Positions 46,195 through 56,730 of a DNA stretch of 64,000 nt are shown one piece after another (the stretch's first letter is position 1; every line of letters starts with the position of its first letter). Position numbers and translations under genes: made by a program. Source of the DNA: Pictodentalium vernedei (lineage: Eukaryota > Mollusca > Scaphopoda > Dentaliida > Dentaliidae); assembly GCA_031216915.1 (NCBI GenBank), contig CM062294.1, forward strand, positions 160,659,455 through 160,723,454, given 5' to 3'. Under the pieces are notes generated by a model. It was not told where the DNA came from. It saw only the letters and a list, made by a program, of their open reading frames with translations, and made no database searches.

Positions 46195-47751
46195 ACTCTA
46201 AAGAGAGAGACCTGTGCCCCTGAATTGGTCCGCCTTGGACCGGTCCATCTAGAAAAAAATGGACCGCCTGCCCGAATATCGGGTCGCTATTTCTTGGACC
46301 GGACCGGACCGGAACACCATTGGCGGTCCGGTACGGTCCGCATCACTGCTAACCAACATATCGGGAAAACGTCTCGTGAAGTTTAAAAATTTAATGAAGC
46401 AGTTCAAAAAAGTGCCTCTGTGGGGTAACGTGGGGAAGGGCAAAATGATGGATTTCGTATGTATGTTTGTTTTTCTGTGTGTCTGCTATAGAAATAAATA
46501 TGGGGCCATCCATAGTGCCCACAATTGGCCTACTTTATGGCGGAGGTCATTGTCAGGTTTAAAAAAAAGTGCAGGGGTGGGATTGGAGAGGGCCACCAAA
46601 AGCTATGACTAATTTGTTTTTTACTGATATAGGTCCTCAAAAAGGGTCTACTATTGGTGACTTCTTATCAGGAATCTTAAAGGTTTCCAAAAATTGCCGG
46701 TGGTGGTGTTGGGGAGGGGCAAAACTTGTGGATTTTGTGTGTATGTCTGTATGACCACTATAAAAAGGCATACGGAGCCACACACAGTGCACAAGCTGGT
46801 TCTGCTAGGGGTTTTTTTCTACACCTGGAATCATGGATTGAAAAAGTCAGGATTGAAAAAGTACCGGGGTTGATCTTCAAAGAGGTCTATCTGAGATCAC
46901 TTTTTACCGGGAATATTATGGTGCGGTTAGGGTCGCAGGCCTGCCCAAGTTACTCTTTTGACGTCAGGGCTGTGGTTTTCTGAACTTTTTTTTTTTCTTA
47001 GAAATTTACCGTACAGCATCGAGTAACCCTGCTAGTATTTGTTAAAACCTGTTTTGACTCATCATTTTCACACAGGTAACAATGTTGGGAAGCGGTTTAG
47101 CATGCCAGAATGCTCGAAATGCATCGTTTTAGCCCTTCCCCACCCTACCCGACAGAGGAACATTTTTGAACTGCTCCATTAAATTTTTAAACTTCACGAG
47201 ACGTGTTCCCGATATGTTGGTTAGCAGTGATGCGGACGTACCGGACCGCCAATGGTGTTCCGGTCCGGTCCGGTCCTGTCCGGTCAAAGAAATAGCGGTC
47301 CGATATTCGGGCAGGCGGACCATTTTTTTCTAGATGGACCGGTCCAAGGCGGTCCAATTCAGGGGCACAGGTCTCTCTCTTTAGAGTGTGTGTGTGTGGG
47401 GAGTGGGGAGGGGGGGGGGGCTACACAGCGCAGGGCCAACCATGTTTTGGTCCTGCGGGCGGAAAATTTGAAAATGTAAGCTGAAAATACACGATTTCCG
47501 CCTATTGCAGCATTGCTCGGACACACAACGCGCAGGGCCAAGCATGGTTTGGCCCTGCTGGAGGAAATTTTGAAAAAGCAAGCTGAAAATACGCGATTTT
47601 CGTCTATTGCAGCATTGCTCGAACAATATCAGCTGGTATCGGACCTATATATGTGGGAGGAGCGCGGGGTACATAACATATAATGCCCCCCCCCCCCGAA
47701 AAACTTTGTGGGGCACAGGCCACCTCCTCGTCCCCCCCCCCCCCCCCCCCA

Positions 47752-48536
47752 TGATCTGCGCCCATGGTCCAATTTAATAGGGTCACCACACCAAACCTAC
47801 CAGATGAAATACAGGGACCAAGTTACTACCAACTAAATAGTTTCCACGTGCACATAATCCAGATCGGGGTTTATAGAAATAGATACACAATACACGTTGA
47901 AATTCTTTGCCGACAAAGGAATTGAATGACAGCTTCTTGTCACCGAATTTGAGCGTTCGCTATTTTGGGAACTTTTTTGTAGAACCGCTCATCGCTGATA
48001 CCTTCACCCGACACCCGTGACAGGAATCACAGGATGCAGGTGGTTGATTGGTGACAGATTGGCTCAATATAGTTGACAGTTACTTCAAACTTACTCGACT
48101 TCAATGTATTCACTGTCTATCAAGCTGAAATTATCAGTTTGTGTATCAATTGGGAGAGTGCAAAACTTCCCTTTGCGTCTCCCTGGATCGGTCCCTTGGA
48201 ACGACCTGTGTACCGGTACAGCAGGGGCGGCCCGGTCCTCATCGGACCGTACCGCGGACCACGCCTGGACCGGTACCGGACCGTTTGTTTGCGGTCCAGT
48301 CCGCAACACTATTGGTTAGTGAGTCATATTTCAATATTAAAACACAACTTGTTTGTAACAGTACAGTAAACAATCAACACTGCCCATTTGACATTTTCAT
48401 GGGAAAAAAACTTACTTATTTTGCGTGATTACAGAGGGTAGAAAAAAAATCGTGTGAAGCGCATACAAAACAATCTCTCAGCGGGATTCTTTGTCTGAAG
48501 CTGTGTGCCTGCATCAAGTTTATCTTGCTTTTTTCC
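47752..48536. mobile_element. segment present only in the right arm of the foldback
   Basis: In the left arm, CATAACTGGG runs straight into the G tract and GACGAGGG. In the right arm the C tract is split, after CCTCGTCCCC... and before CCCCCAGTTATG, by about 785 bp. The extra DNA holds GGACCGG/CCGGTACCGG-rich sequence (48183-48300) like that in both arms near 46240-46345 and 47225-47355. It may be an insertion here or a deletion from the left arm. Confidence 0.75.
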
Positions 48537-48629
48537 CCCAGTTATGTCCCATTGTTTGCGTTTGTAACGACTCAACTGATTGGCTCGTGGAGCGTATTGC
48601 ATCGTTGGATTTTAGCATCATCCTGTATA

Positions 48630-49262
48630 ATTATGGTCGATCCTGGGTCGGACAAATTATTTTAGGTTCATCCTCAATTAATATAGGGTGAACCTGAAAT
48701 ATTTATGTCGAACCTGGTTCAACATGAAGCAATAATTATGGTCCATCCAGGGTCGGACAAATTTTTTCAGGTTCATCCTCAATTAATATAGGATGAACCT
48801 CAAATATTGATGTCGAACCTGGTTCAATATGAAACAATAATTATGGTCCATCCAGGTCGGACAAATTATTTCAGGTTCATCCTCAATTAATATAGGATGA
48901 ACCCGAAATATTTATGTCGAACCTGGTTCAACATGAAACAATAATTATGGTCCAACCAGGGTCGGACAAATTATTTCAGGTTCATCCTCAATTAATATAG
49001 GATGAACCTGAAATATTTATGTCGAACCTGGTTCAACATGAAACAATAATTATAGTCCATCCAGGGTCGGACAAATTATTTCGGGTTCATCCTCAATTAA
49101 TATAGGATGAACCTGAAATATTTATGTCGAACCTGGTTCAACATGAAACAATAATTATGGTCCATCCAGGATCGGACAAATGATTTCAGGTTCATCCTCA
49201 ATTAATATAGGATGAACCTGAAATATTGATGTCGAACCTGGTTCAACATGAAACAATAACTA
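48630..49262 (-). repeat. right-arm array: 6 units of 105 bp, inverted
   Basis: GAACCTGGTTCAACATGAA recurs with starts at 48710, 48815, 48919, 49024, 49129 and 49234. Same consensus as the left array, opposite strand. Confidence 0.97.
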
Positions 49263-49942
49263 TAGTCCATCAAATTATTGATCGCGTACGAGAGGGTCAT
49301 AAATATTATTTTAGGATGAACCTGGAATAATATAGGATGAACCTGAAATAATATAGGATGAACCTGAAATAATATAGGATGAACCTCAAATAATATAGGA
49401 TGAACCTCAAATAATATAGTATGTACCTCAATAATTTTTTTCGAACCTGTTCGTACGCCATAGAAACCTCCTCCTAATTGCTCTTGTGGGGCAATTGAAA
49501 CAAATAATCATTTCTTACTCAATTATCCACTTTATGCTGACGAACGTTATGAATATTTTGGAACGCCCTCTGATGGTCTTGATTTGGACGCGCTGGTATT
49601 TGGATCTGGAACTTTAACTTCCGAGGAAAGCTGTTTTGTTTTCAACCGAGTTGAACAGTTTATTCTCTCTACGAAAGGAATTTGTTCTTCCACCTAGATC
49701 GTACCCCTCACTCCACTTCTTGGGTTGCCCCCTGTTCAAGTTGAAGCCGATGAATCATAGAATCTTGAATTTTGCTCACTGTTCACCATTCTTTACAGTG
49801 TGCATGCGTTATGCGTAATTACACCTGATATGAGTGGTGTTGCTTGATGTATGTTCGTTTGTTTGCAATATTCTCATCAAGTGGAAACGGCTAAATATAA
49901 GCTCGCATGCTTACTGCCGTAACAATATATTCTGTAATATTA

Positions 49943-50079
49943 GTTATCCTCATGTCTTCCAGGGTGTATGCGAATTTACACCGGTTTGGGAACTCACACA
50001 CCCTGAGGCAAAGCCGAAGGGTGTTTGAGTTCCCAAACCGGTGTAAATTCCCATACACCCTGGAAAACACAAGGATAAC
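49943..50079. mobile_element. long hairpin, 62-bp arms (foldback MITE)
   Basis: Left arm 49943-50004 and right arm 50018-50079 are reverse complements with five mismatches around a 13-nt loop (GAGGCAAAGCCGA). Arms include TCCAGGGTGTATG and GAATTTACACCGGTTTGGGA. No coding capacity. Lies 250 bases beyond the LINE end. Confidence 0.9.
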
Positions 50080-50116
50080 GGATTTATTTCCAATAATTTG
50101 GGTGTAATTAAAACTT

Positions 50117-50345
50117 TAACCTACATTGTGGGCAAAAACTGACAGAAAATTTGTACTTTGTAAGTTTCTTAATAAATAAAACCAGACAAATATGGATGTC
50201 ACTGGAACTGGCTCAATGAGCCAATTCCAATGACATCCATATCTGTAATATTTTATTGCACATAAATATTATATTTCCTGTATTTTTATTTTTGTTCTAA
50301 CATAAGTGAGCTGAAGGTATGAATTAATAATTAAAAATTGATAAT
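50117..50345. mobile_element. diverged family C-like hairpin element, copy 9
   Basis: Core hairpin 50190-50242: GGATGTCACTGGAACTGGCTC, loop AAT, then GAGCCAATTCCAATGACATCC. The GGAAC-(T/G)-GGCTC...GAGC-TTCC pattern matches the family C core. The left flank TTAACCTACATTGTGGG may be a worn terminus; the right terminus is not recognisable. Confidence 0.5.
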
Positions 50346-51548
50346 TTTTTGCCATATAGCCTGCTATTGTATATTCTTGTTTTTACGCCGTGGTTAACCA
50401 CGGTGTGAAAAATGCCACTGTGGATTGCAAGTTACACTGTACCTCTCAGCCAATTAGAACGCAGTATTTTGTTTCATTTGGAAATATCTTATTTTACATT
50501 TCGAGTTTATGAAATAAAATATTGTTTAACCTAAAGACCCCGGAACCCCCAATGTGCTGTCCCTGACACAACTATACGTTCAACAGCCAACTCTAGTCGA
50601 ATGGCTTTGTAGAGTGCGCATCGCTTGCATCACAGACTGGGTGTGGATGCTTAATGCAGGGTGTATGTGAATGGGAAAGGCATCAACAGTGAGAAACTGT
50701 TAGAGTAGCCATGATGGCGTTGTCCACGGGGATGAGTGACTGGACGTTATTCGGGTCAGCGAGAGGGCTAAGCCGCCGAGTAGCCCCGGTTCTAGTTTAG
50801 TAAGGCTGTTCTTGGGGTGGACAGCTGCGTCTGCTTGTTCAGTCAGCCAGGTCCAGAGATTCAAAATACCCAATATCAACGGAATTAAAGGAAATAAGCC
50901 TAGCGGGCGACTGTCATGATGACAATGTCAATTTCATTCACCACTCCTCGTTAACGCGCATGAGGGGTCTAGGGGCTGGACACCGTATCCCGAGTCGCGA
51001 GTAGAGGACGCCTGTGGTTCCCTTTGGTTCACCTCGGTGACTCCAAAGGGCGGACGATTGTTGTGGCCTGCTCACTTTTTCTTTCCCAGTCCCCTGGGTG
51101 GATGGCTCTTTGTGCCTTGTCGGCCTTTTCGAGTCTCTTGTACCGCCTACCCTGGCCTACATTTTTGCATGAAAAACAATTTAGGATCTAAGTGGGGCTC
51201 GAGCCCATATAGGCTGCCATGTGCGTCTTCAGTGCGCGTAACCACCCGTAACACCCACATACTCCTTCTTTTCCAAGAAACACATAAGCTGGCGAATACC
51301 AGGAACATTTTAATGACTTGATTCAAACACACACTAGCTTGTGTGTTCTGGCTGGTACATACCGTGAGTCGTAAGTAGTCAGAAGATGGCATCTCAGTTG
51401 AACGCACTTATACCCACAATTTTGTCAGAGCTGTTTGATTACTGTCGCAAAAAGAAAACATCAAAAAAAATAAATAAATAAAACGCTGTTCACCCAAAAA
51501 GAACAGCTGCATCACTCAAACTTTCTTTATTCATGTTAGCGGGTTAAA
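50346..51548. other. no gene recognised
   Basis: Moderately GC-rich stretch from 50530 to 51250, including GTCGCGAGTAGAGGACGCC (50994). No exon or family recognised. Confidence 0.35.
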
Positions 51549-51892
51549 TGGGAGCGCAGTGGCACTTTGACTACATTGTCGAACTTGAGACCAAAGGGGA
51601 CGAAAGTTCGAGCCGAGTCTGTGTCACTCACATAGTGTCCCTGAACAAGACACTTAATCCCGATAGCTTATGTGGGAACACGGTGGCAAAGTGTGCTAAG
51701 ACGTATGACACGCCGATGGTACACACGCCTTCAACCAAAGTTAACTTAGATTAGTCCGTTGGAGAGTCTGATAGTTACTCGCCGCTGTTCGATGGTTCAA
51801 TCCCGGTACTCCGGCTTCCTCCACTCGTTAAACTGCCCAACACGATATGACCCTGGCTGGTGAAAATGTCGTAAAACCCCAATATATAAATA
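51549..51892 (+). mobile_element. old tRNA-headed SINE
   Basis: GGGAGCGCAGTGGCAC, worn box B (AGTTCGAGCCG at 51605), then the shared body: AAGACACTTAATCCCGATAG, GGGAACACGGTGGC, GTATGACACGCCGATGGTAC, CGCCTTCAACCAA, CTCCACTCGTTAAACTG, GATATGACCCTGGCTG, GTCGTAAAACCCC and an AATA-like tail. About 75% alike by eye to the 24348 copy. Confidence 0.8.
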
Positions 51893-52693
51893 AGTAAATT
51901 AATAACAGTGAATTGAAGCCCAGTAAAAGCAATACACCTATAGCAAACCACTACGTCCACCAGACGTCGTACATGTTGGACCGCGATTTATACGCAATAT
52001 ATCTTAATGAGTGACACTTCTATCAATCGAGACCTACGATGTCTGGTGGTGATCTGCTATTGTGGTTAACCGGTTATGATCCCACCAACTCTGGTGGTTA
52101 ACCGGTTAAAATGCCAAATCGTTTCAACACTAGTCGGATAGCAGAGGATGGGATATCGCATCAACAACGTTTGTACAGACAAGTCAACCTTTCAGGGCAG
52201 TCCAATGGAGAATGTATTCACATGTAGAAATATCAATATGGCAACGTGTATTTTCGCACTGGACGAGAATAATCCGCCAATTAAGCTAGAACCTCGGTGT
52301 CTTTTCATCAAACTAAAACTTCTAGTAGCAAAAAAAATAAAGATTTTGAAAAATCAATAGAAACGAAAATGGATGGTTTAATATATTGCCGATTGACACA
52401 TGGAGCGTGTGTGTGTTTAAGTGAATTAATCAGATGAAAACTGTTCAGATAATTCCATTGGAAAAAAATGCCGAGTCATTTTCGTTGCATGTTGTAGCAA
52501 TTATTACATTTTGCGATGTTTTTGCAGTAAATTTAGTTGCATTTTGTAACATTTATTATATTTTGCAACGTTTTTTCCTCTCCATGGTGTTGCATTTTGT
52601 AATAAAAGTTTTAAATCCACGAACCCGCTCAAATACGTGTGGAAGTGCACATAATATACCCTTCGACAGTCACAGAATCAAAGAGACATAAAA
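51893..52693. other. no gene recognised; contains a short dispersed repeat
   Basis: 52580-52665 (TTGCATTTTGTAATAAAAGT ... CTCAAATACGTGTGGAAGTG + CACATAATAT) recurs at 54225-54293 in the same orientation. Confidence 0.5.
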
Positions 52694-52823
52694 AGAGTAA
52701 TCGCTGGACTGGAAGAGACGTTGTACAAACACGAGTGCGCGAATGCGCACGAGAGTTTTACAATATAGTCCCTCGCCTCGAATAAATTATTTCACGTAAC
52801 CAGTCCAGTCAAGCGATTACTCT
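52694..52823. mobile_element. MITE family D, copy 5 (most complete)
   Basis: AGAGTAATCGCTGGACTGGA ... CCAGTCCAGTCAAGCGATTACTCT. 130 bp, inverted termini, interior hairpin CACGAGTGCGCGAATGCGCACGAG. No coding capacity. Target duplication not clear. Confidence 0.85.
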
Positions 52824-52860
52824 GTTTATTACTTTTCATTATTAACGATAATTATATTAT

Positions 52861-53119
52861 TTAAACCTTTACCTAACATAACGTCCAAAAACGGCCAGCG
52901 CTATTCTCAAAGCTCGCCAATTAATTTTCATTATTTTTTCATTTTTTGTCTCTAAAACATAGGTTATGACCCCTCATTGTAACGAGCTCGTCGAGCTTGT
53001 TCCAATGAGGGGTAATATTTTATGTTTTTGAGACAAAAAATGAAAATAATAGTTATTCAATAATTTTTTTGAAAGTGTCGTCTGCTTTTCATGTTGTTTT
53101 ATGTTAGGTAAAGGGTTAA
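52861..53119. mobile_element. palindromic TTAA MITE, family C copy 7
   Basis: TTAAACCTTTACCTAACATA ... ATGTTAGGTAAAGGGTTAA. Core GTAACGAGCTCGTCGAGCTTGTTCC with CCTCATT/AATGAGG flanks. 259 bp. Separated by 37 bases from family D copy 5 and followed by the duplicated segment 53120-53290. Confidence 0.9.
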
Positions 53120-53290
53120 AAAAAACAACAACAAAAATCAATGAAGTTCCCATTACGCCCACGGCAAAGCGTCTTCGTTTGCGCGCACGGATACTTGACA
53201 CAATTGTTGATTGCATAATTCACTTGTGAAGTTATCATTTATAATCAAACCCATAAATCTCAGTAAATCACACTTTGGAAAGTAATAATT
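53120..53290 (-). repeat. duplicated segment, counterpart of 32110-32282
   Basis: See 32110-32282. Here the homology ends at about AATAATTTATTTTAATATTTG (53285-53304). Confidence 0.8.
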
Positions 53291-53578
53291 TATTTTAATA
53301 TTTGTTTATTTACAGCCCAGGCTGAAGTCATAGGTGCACATGGCACGCCCATTCCCAGCCCCAGGGGTGGGTTTTATCATGGTGTTGGTACCGTTTTCAT
53401 GAGATCGCTCGCGCTTAGAGGGGAAAGGATCGTTTCTGTAAGGTTGATGAGGCACTCGTGGAGTGTTTCAAGGCCTGATTGTTCTGAACTGAGTGATGCG
53501 GGTGTTCTGGACACCGGGTGTGCCAGGCTGAGGGCTTGTACCCGATTGACTTGTTGCGCTTTAATCTGGCTAAAACAG
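53291..53578 (+). other. no gene recognised; plus-strand open stretch of unknown nature
   Basis: After TTTATTTACAG (53312) a plus-strand frame stays open into the GTGC tract. It could be an exon start but matches nothing I know; amino acids beyond 53579 are simply the repeat. Confidence 0.25.
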
Positions 53579-53745
<167 letters not shown>

Positions 53746-54299
53746 TTGACCGCAGCATAGTCGAAAAGGGGCCTGACGAAGGTCGTGAAGATCCCCCACC
53801 TTCACAGTTAGAGGCTTTTGAGGGATATTGCTCTGCTAAATATTTTGTCACAAGACGTGTTGGGGGTCAGCTTCTTATTAATGATGATGCCCCGAAAAAG
53901 GCTTCCTGGCAATAATTGATCCTCTTCCCAAAGAGTTCAACCGTTACGGTGATTGGTTGAATTTCCATTGTGGGGGTTGGTTCGTTTAAACTGGGAGCTA
54001 TGGAATGCCTTCAATTTACTGCTTACCGCGGCAATGTGTGCCTCGCAAAGACATCGGCAGTAGCTGATTAGGTTGACGTGCGCTTCTCACAAAAACACAC
54101 ATTGACAGCATTTGGTTAAGAAATGCAGATACAGTTTTCTATTATTAATTGGATAATACAATGAATTAGTTTGATTTCTCTGCTTGAGATTGTTTTATTA
54201 CATTAACGGTTTCCAGTTCATGTAGCTGCATTTTGTAATAAAACTTCAAACATGTACGGAGCTCACTCAAATACACGTAGAGGTGCACATAATATCTGG
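53746..54299 (-). repeat. dispersed repeat pair member plus short repeat
   Basis: 53975-54190 is the inverted counterpart of 38510-38755. 54225-54293 matches 52580-52665. A short plus-strand open stretch up to 53915 (EAFEGYCSAKYFVTRRVGGQ) is unidentified. Confidence 0.55.
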
Positions 54300-55800
54300 C
54301 ATCTGGCTACATCTATGCCATATCAATATAGCCCATATCAGTTCAGTGGACTTTATCAAAAGTCCACTGGTTGGCCTGCAATTTTGTGTTCAGTATTTGT
54401 TCTGAGGTGTCAGCTTTATCTATTTCCCTATATCTGAGTTATACCTTAAAGGCCAATCATGGTTTTGAAAACTGGCTATTGTGCTATATAAACTGAACCC
54501 ACATTTACAGTAAAGCTGTCAGGTCAGTGACCACGCCTGGACTTTTTGTGTTATACTAATGAAAACTATATTTACTTCATACTTATGAAAGTCATCAGGT
54601 TAATCACTACGATACTCCATAAACTGGAATTAAATCTTAATTTTAATTAAGACAGTTATTCATTCACCCCAAACTTGAAGACCCAGTCGCATCTCACACA
54701 GTGGACTTTACTCAAAGACCACTGGGTAACCTGCAATTTTGTGTCCAGTGTCTGTACTGAGGTGTCAGCTTTGTAAGTTTACCTATATCTGACTTTGACC
54801 CAAAGGGGCAGTCATCGGTTCTTGACACTACTGTGTCATATAAGCTGAATGCATTCACTTACTGTGTTTATCGAGAGTCATCAGGTTTGACCACAACGGT
54901 ATCACATGCCAGAATTATTTTGATAAGACAGTTGTCAATTCTGAACACATTCCCTTAACATAAACTCGCTTATATTGAGTGAGATATTCATACCTGTACA
55001 CCCAGTTCCATTCCATTAAGTGAATTCTATTAAACAATCACCGAGTGGCTTACAATTTTGTGTGCAAGCTTCTACAATGACACATGTGCATAACTACACT
55101 TATTTTATACTTAACAATTATTGCATGTAAGTATCAATATTGCTATTCAATAATTATTACCAATTATCAACAGGGTAGTCATCAGACTTAATCATAACTG
55201 TATCATATGAATTAGACCTTTGTTATAAAGTTAATAGGGCAGAGACCAGATCTAATTTATAACAATGTCACATAAAGTTGTCTTAAAAAAACTAATAACT
55301 TAATACAGTAATACAGACATTTGTTTAGGCAATAACTATACCCCCCCCCCCCCCCTCGCTCTCTTGGGAACCCCAGGAGGTGAAGCAGTGGTTGTTTACT
55401 GTGGTAACAAGCTCTGTTTCACTGGCAAAATAGGCCCCAGTTACTAATGCTGGGGGTGCAAGACCTATAAAACAGACAACATGGGGTACAAACGATTGAC
55501 TGACCATGACTTTATCTCCATGGTCATGGTTAGCCATTATGTAGAAGTATGTGACCTTATCCACCAATAAATAAATAAATATCTGTACCATATCAATCAG
55601 ACCAATATTTATTGTCTGCACAACGGGAAGTCATCAGACATAATTGTATGAAACAAAATAGGCCCAACTATTCAAGTCAGTCACAAGCTAGCTTTGACAA
55701 CACCTGCACTTTTGAAATTTGATCCATATTTACTTAAGGACACATGTCAATACCGAGTATATACCATACTTCAAGTCTCAACTGCTTCCCACTGACTGGA
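54300..55800 (+). repeat. degenerate tandem repeat, about 4 units of 320-400 bp
   Basis: CAGTGGACTTTA.TCAAA..CCACTGG.T..CCTGCAATTTTGTGT.CAG appears near 54335 and 54705, and in worn form near 55025 (AAGTGAATTCTATTAAACAATC...TTACAATTTTGTGT). GAGGTGTCAGCTTT, CCTATATCTGA and TGTCATATAA.CTGAA also repeat. The series continues past a SINE-like insertion to about 55790. Confidence 0.6.
55495..55581 (+). mobile_element. 3' tail fragment of the SINE family
   Basis: CATGGTTAGCCATTATGTAG + AAGTATGTGACCTTATCCACC + AATAAATAAATAAAT matches the end of the 10763 copy (GATTAGCCATTGTG...TATGTGACCTTAAATACCAATAAATAA). Preceded by a C tract (55340-55355). Confidence 0.55.
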
Positions 55801-56430
55801 ATTTACAAAACGTCCACGGGTGAGGGGGTGGGGGGGGGGGGAGTGGGGGGGAGCTACTATTTACTTTTTTTTTATTATTTTTTTTACTATTTTTTTAGCT
55901 TAAGTAATTATATTATACATTACATCGTATGTATTCATTAATGAAGACAAATACATGTGTACATGTATGTTAACATTCACCTTTGAGAAAAAGACTTCAA
56001 CATTGACCTTTTAAAAGTTATGTTTGCATATAGTTGTGTGTGCGTATAGTAACCAAACACTAAATAAACACACCACTAAGGACGGAATATATAATCCACG
56101 CTGAACAATACAAGCGGTCTTAACACTGATATTTAAGATACTGAGTTCGCAAAAAATATTCACGAACAATCGGTTTTATTCCATACAAAGACAGCTTACA
56201 CACCTGACACCGATCAGTGCTACTTGCCTGTTACGGTGTACGCATAATCTGCACCCTAATACATTTTTTTTTAAAATTTTGTTTACCTCCAACAAACAAC
56301 TCTGTATGTCCCAAGGTCGGTTGAGCGGTCGGTCGGCCGGTCGATACAATCTTATTAGCATCTATAATGAGTGCTCTCAGAATCAGGTGGATGAGAGTCA
56401 ACATGCATCACCATTTTCCTCCTTGAATCA
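55801..56430. other. no gene recognised
   Basis: G-rich tract at 55824-55852 and T-rich at 55866-55898. Sequence otherwise unassigned. Confidence 0.4.
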
Positions 56431-56730
56431 TAACTGTAATTACCACATGCCAAATGATTTTTGTGAACAATTTACAAACACGAGACCATCTTTTGCAGTT
56501 TTTAATCTCCACTGCAGGAGCCCGAGAGCTCATTAGGAGGATCTCATTGCTCTATTAGCTGAACTGCAATCAAACGAAAACGTCTTCCGACATAATTGGC
56601 TTGACCGAAATATTTAAAGTACCAGAAAACACGACTTATCAACTCACTGGGTATCACGACCTACTTACTAATGCACGAAGCGACGACAGCAGGGAAGGGG
56701 TGGAATTATATGTAAAAAATGGTCTAAAGT
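56431..56730 (+). pseudogene. LINE endonuclease N-terminal fragment
   Basis: NTRPSFAVFNLHCRS, then EDLIALLAELQSNENVF after one stop, DIIGLTEIFKVPENTTYQLT + GYHDLLTNARSDDSR and LYVKNGLK. This is the start of an APE endonuclease as in jockey/RTE-type LINEs (usual FDVIGLTETW...Y...GY.....R....GGVALYV); the Trp after TET/TEI is missing. Truncated after the third strand. Two frame breaks. Confidence 0.75.

Larger units (their letters stand above)
44161..49463. mobile_element. 5.3-kb foldback transposon with long inverted arms built on 105-bp repeats
   Basis: Termini CTATGGCGTACGAACAGGTT and its reverse complement, flanked by AAAC at 44157-44160 and 49464-49467. Arms in order from outside: a short unique terminus; 4-5 short repeats (TATATTATTTGAGGTTCATCC); CGTACGCGATCAATAATTTG; the 105-bp array; AGCCAATCAGTTGAGTCGTT; a C/G homopolymer; GATATTGTTCGAGCAATGCTGC with its internal duplication; a second homopolymer with (CA)n; GGACCGG-rich sequence; AATTTAATGAAGCAGTTCAA. 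The right arm repeats all this inverted. The central loop, about 46447-47120, has an approx. 290-bp imperfect duplication. No transposase frame is visible, so it is non-autonomous. Superfamily unknown; a 4-bp duplication narrows but does not settle it. Confidence 0.92.
40210..49696 (+). pseudogene. L2/CR1-like LINE, nearly complete but broken and nested with four later insertions
   Basis: Order along the plus strand: YRARVGLFLTRAARR (about 40237); GDIELIPGP (40549-40575); endonuclease remnants ICYLNVQSIKMKIDIF and SAFSETWLATSE (40615-40720), VAIYIKSEIPFKPRTDLE (40793-40850), LRGG...NFNLKQL (41042-41100); a 5S SINE (41421-41815); the connector RLYCIIKRNGKPESWQKYRT (about 41880); a TTAA MITE (42157-42411). 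RT follows: NYRPISLISCLGNVFEKCIF, FQTGFTRGYSTVLHL, VVFCDVSKTFDNVWH, VPQGSILGPLLF (42535-42955), FADDTSLYL after a frameshift (43005), and HLRVILNSTCTWNRHIDYI. A second TTAA MITE (43481-43722) interrupts QKEAARIV. The 5303-bp foldback (44161-49463) interrupts the C-terminus between HLWDNHLK and PPPNCSCGAIETNNHFLLNY. The frame ends at 49696. The FADD site survives. Inactive because of frame breaks and insertions. Confidence 0.93.

Noticed and set aside
46036..46386. Coding region inside the foldback element
   Set aside because: Frames exist on both arms because the arms are inverted copies and are low-complexity; no transposase motif is present.
50990..51321. Protein-coding exon on the plus strand
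   Set aside because: Open frame only; no domain, splice support or conserved copy.
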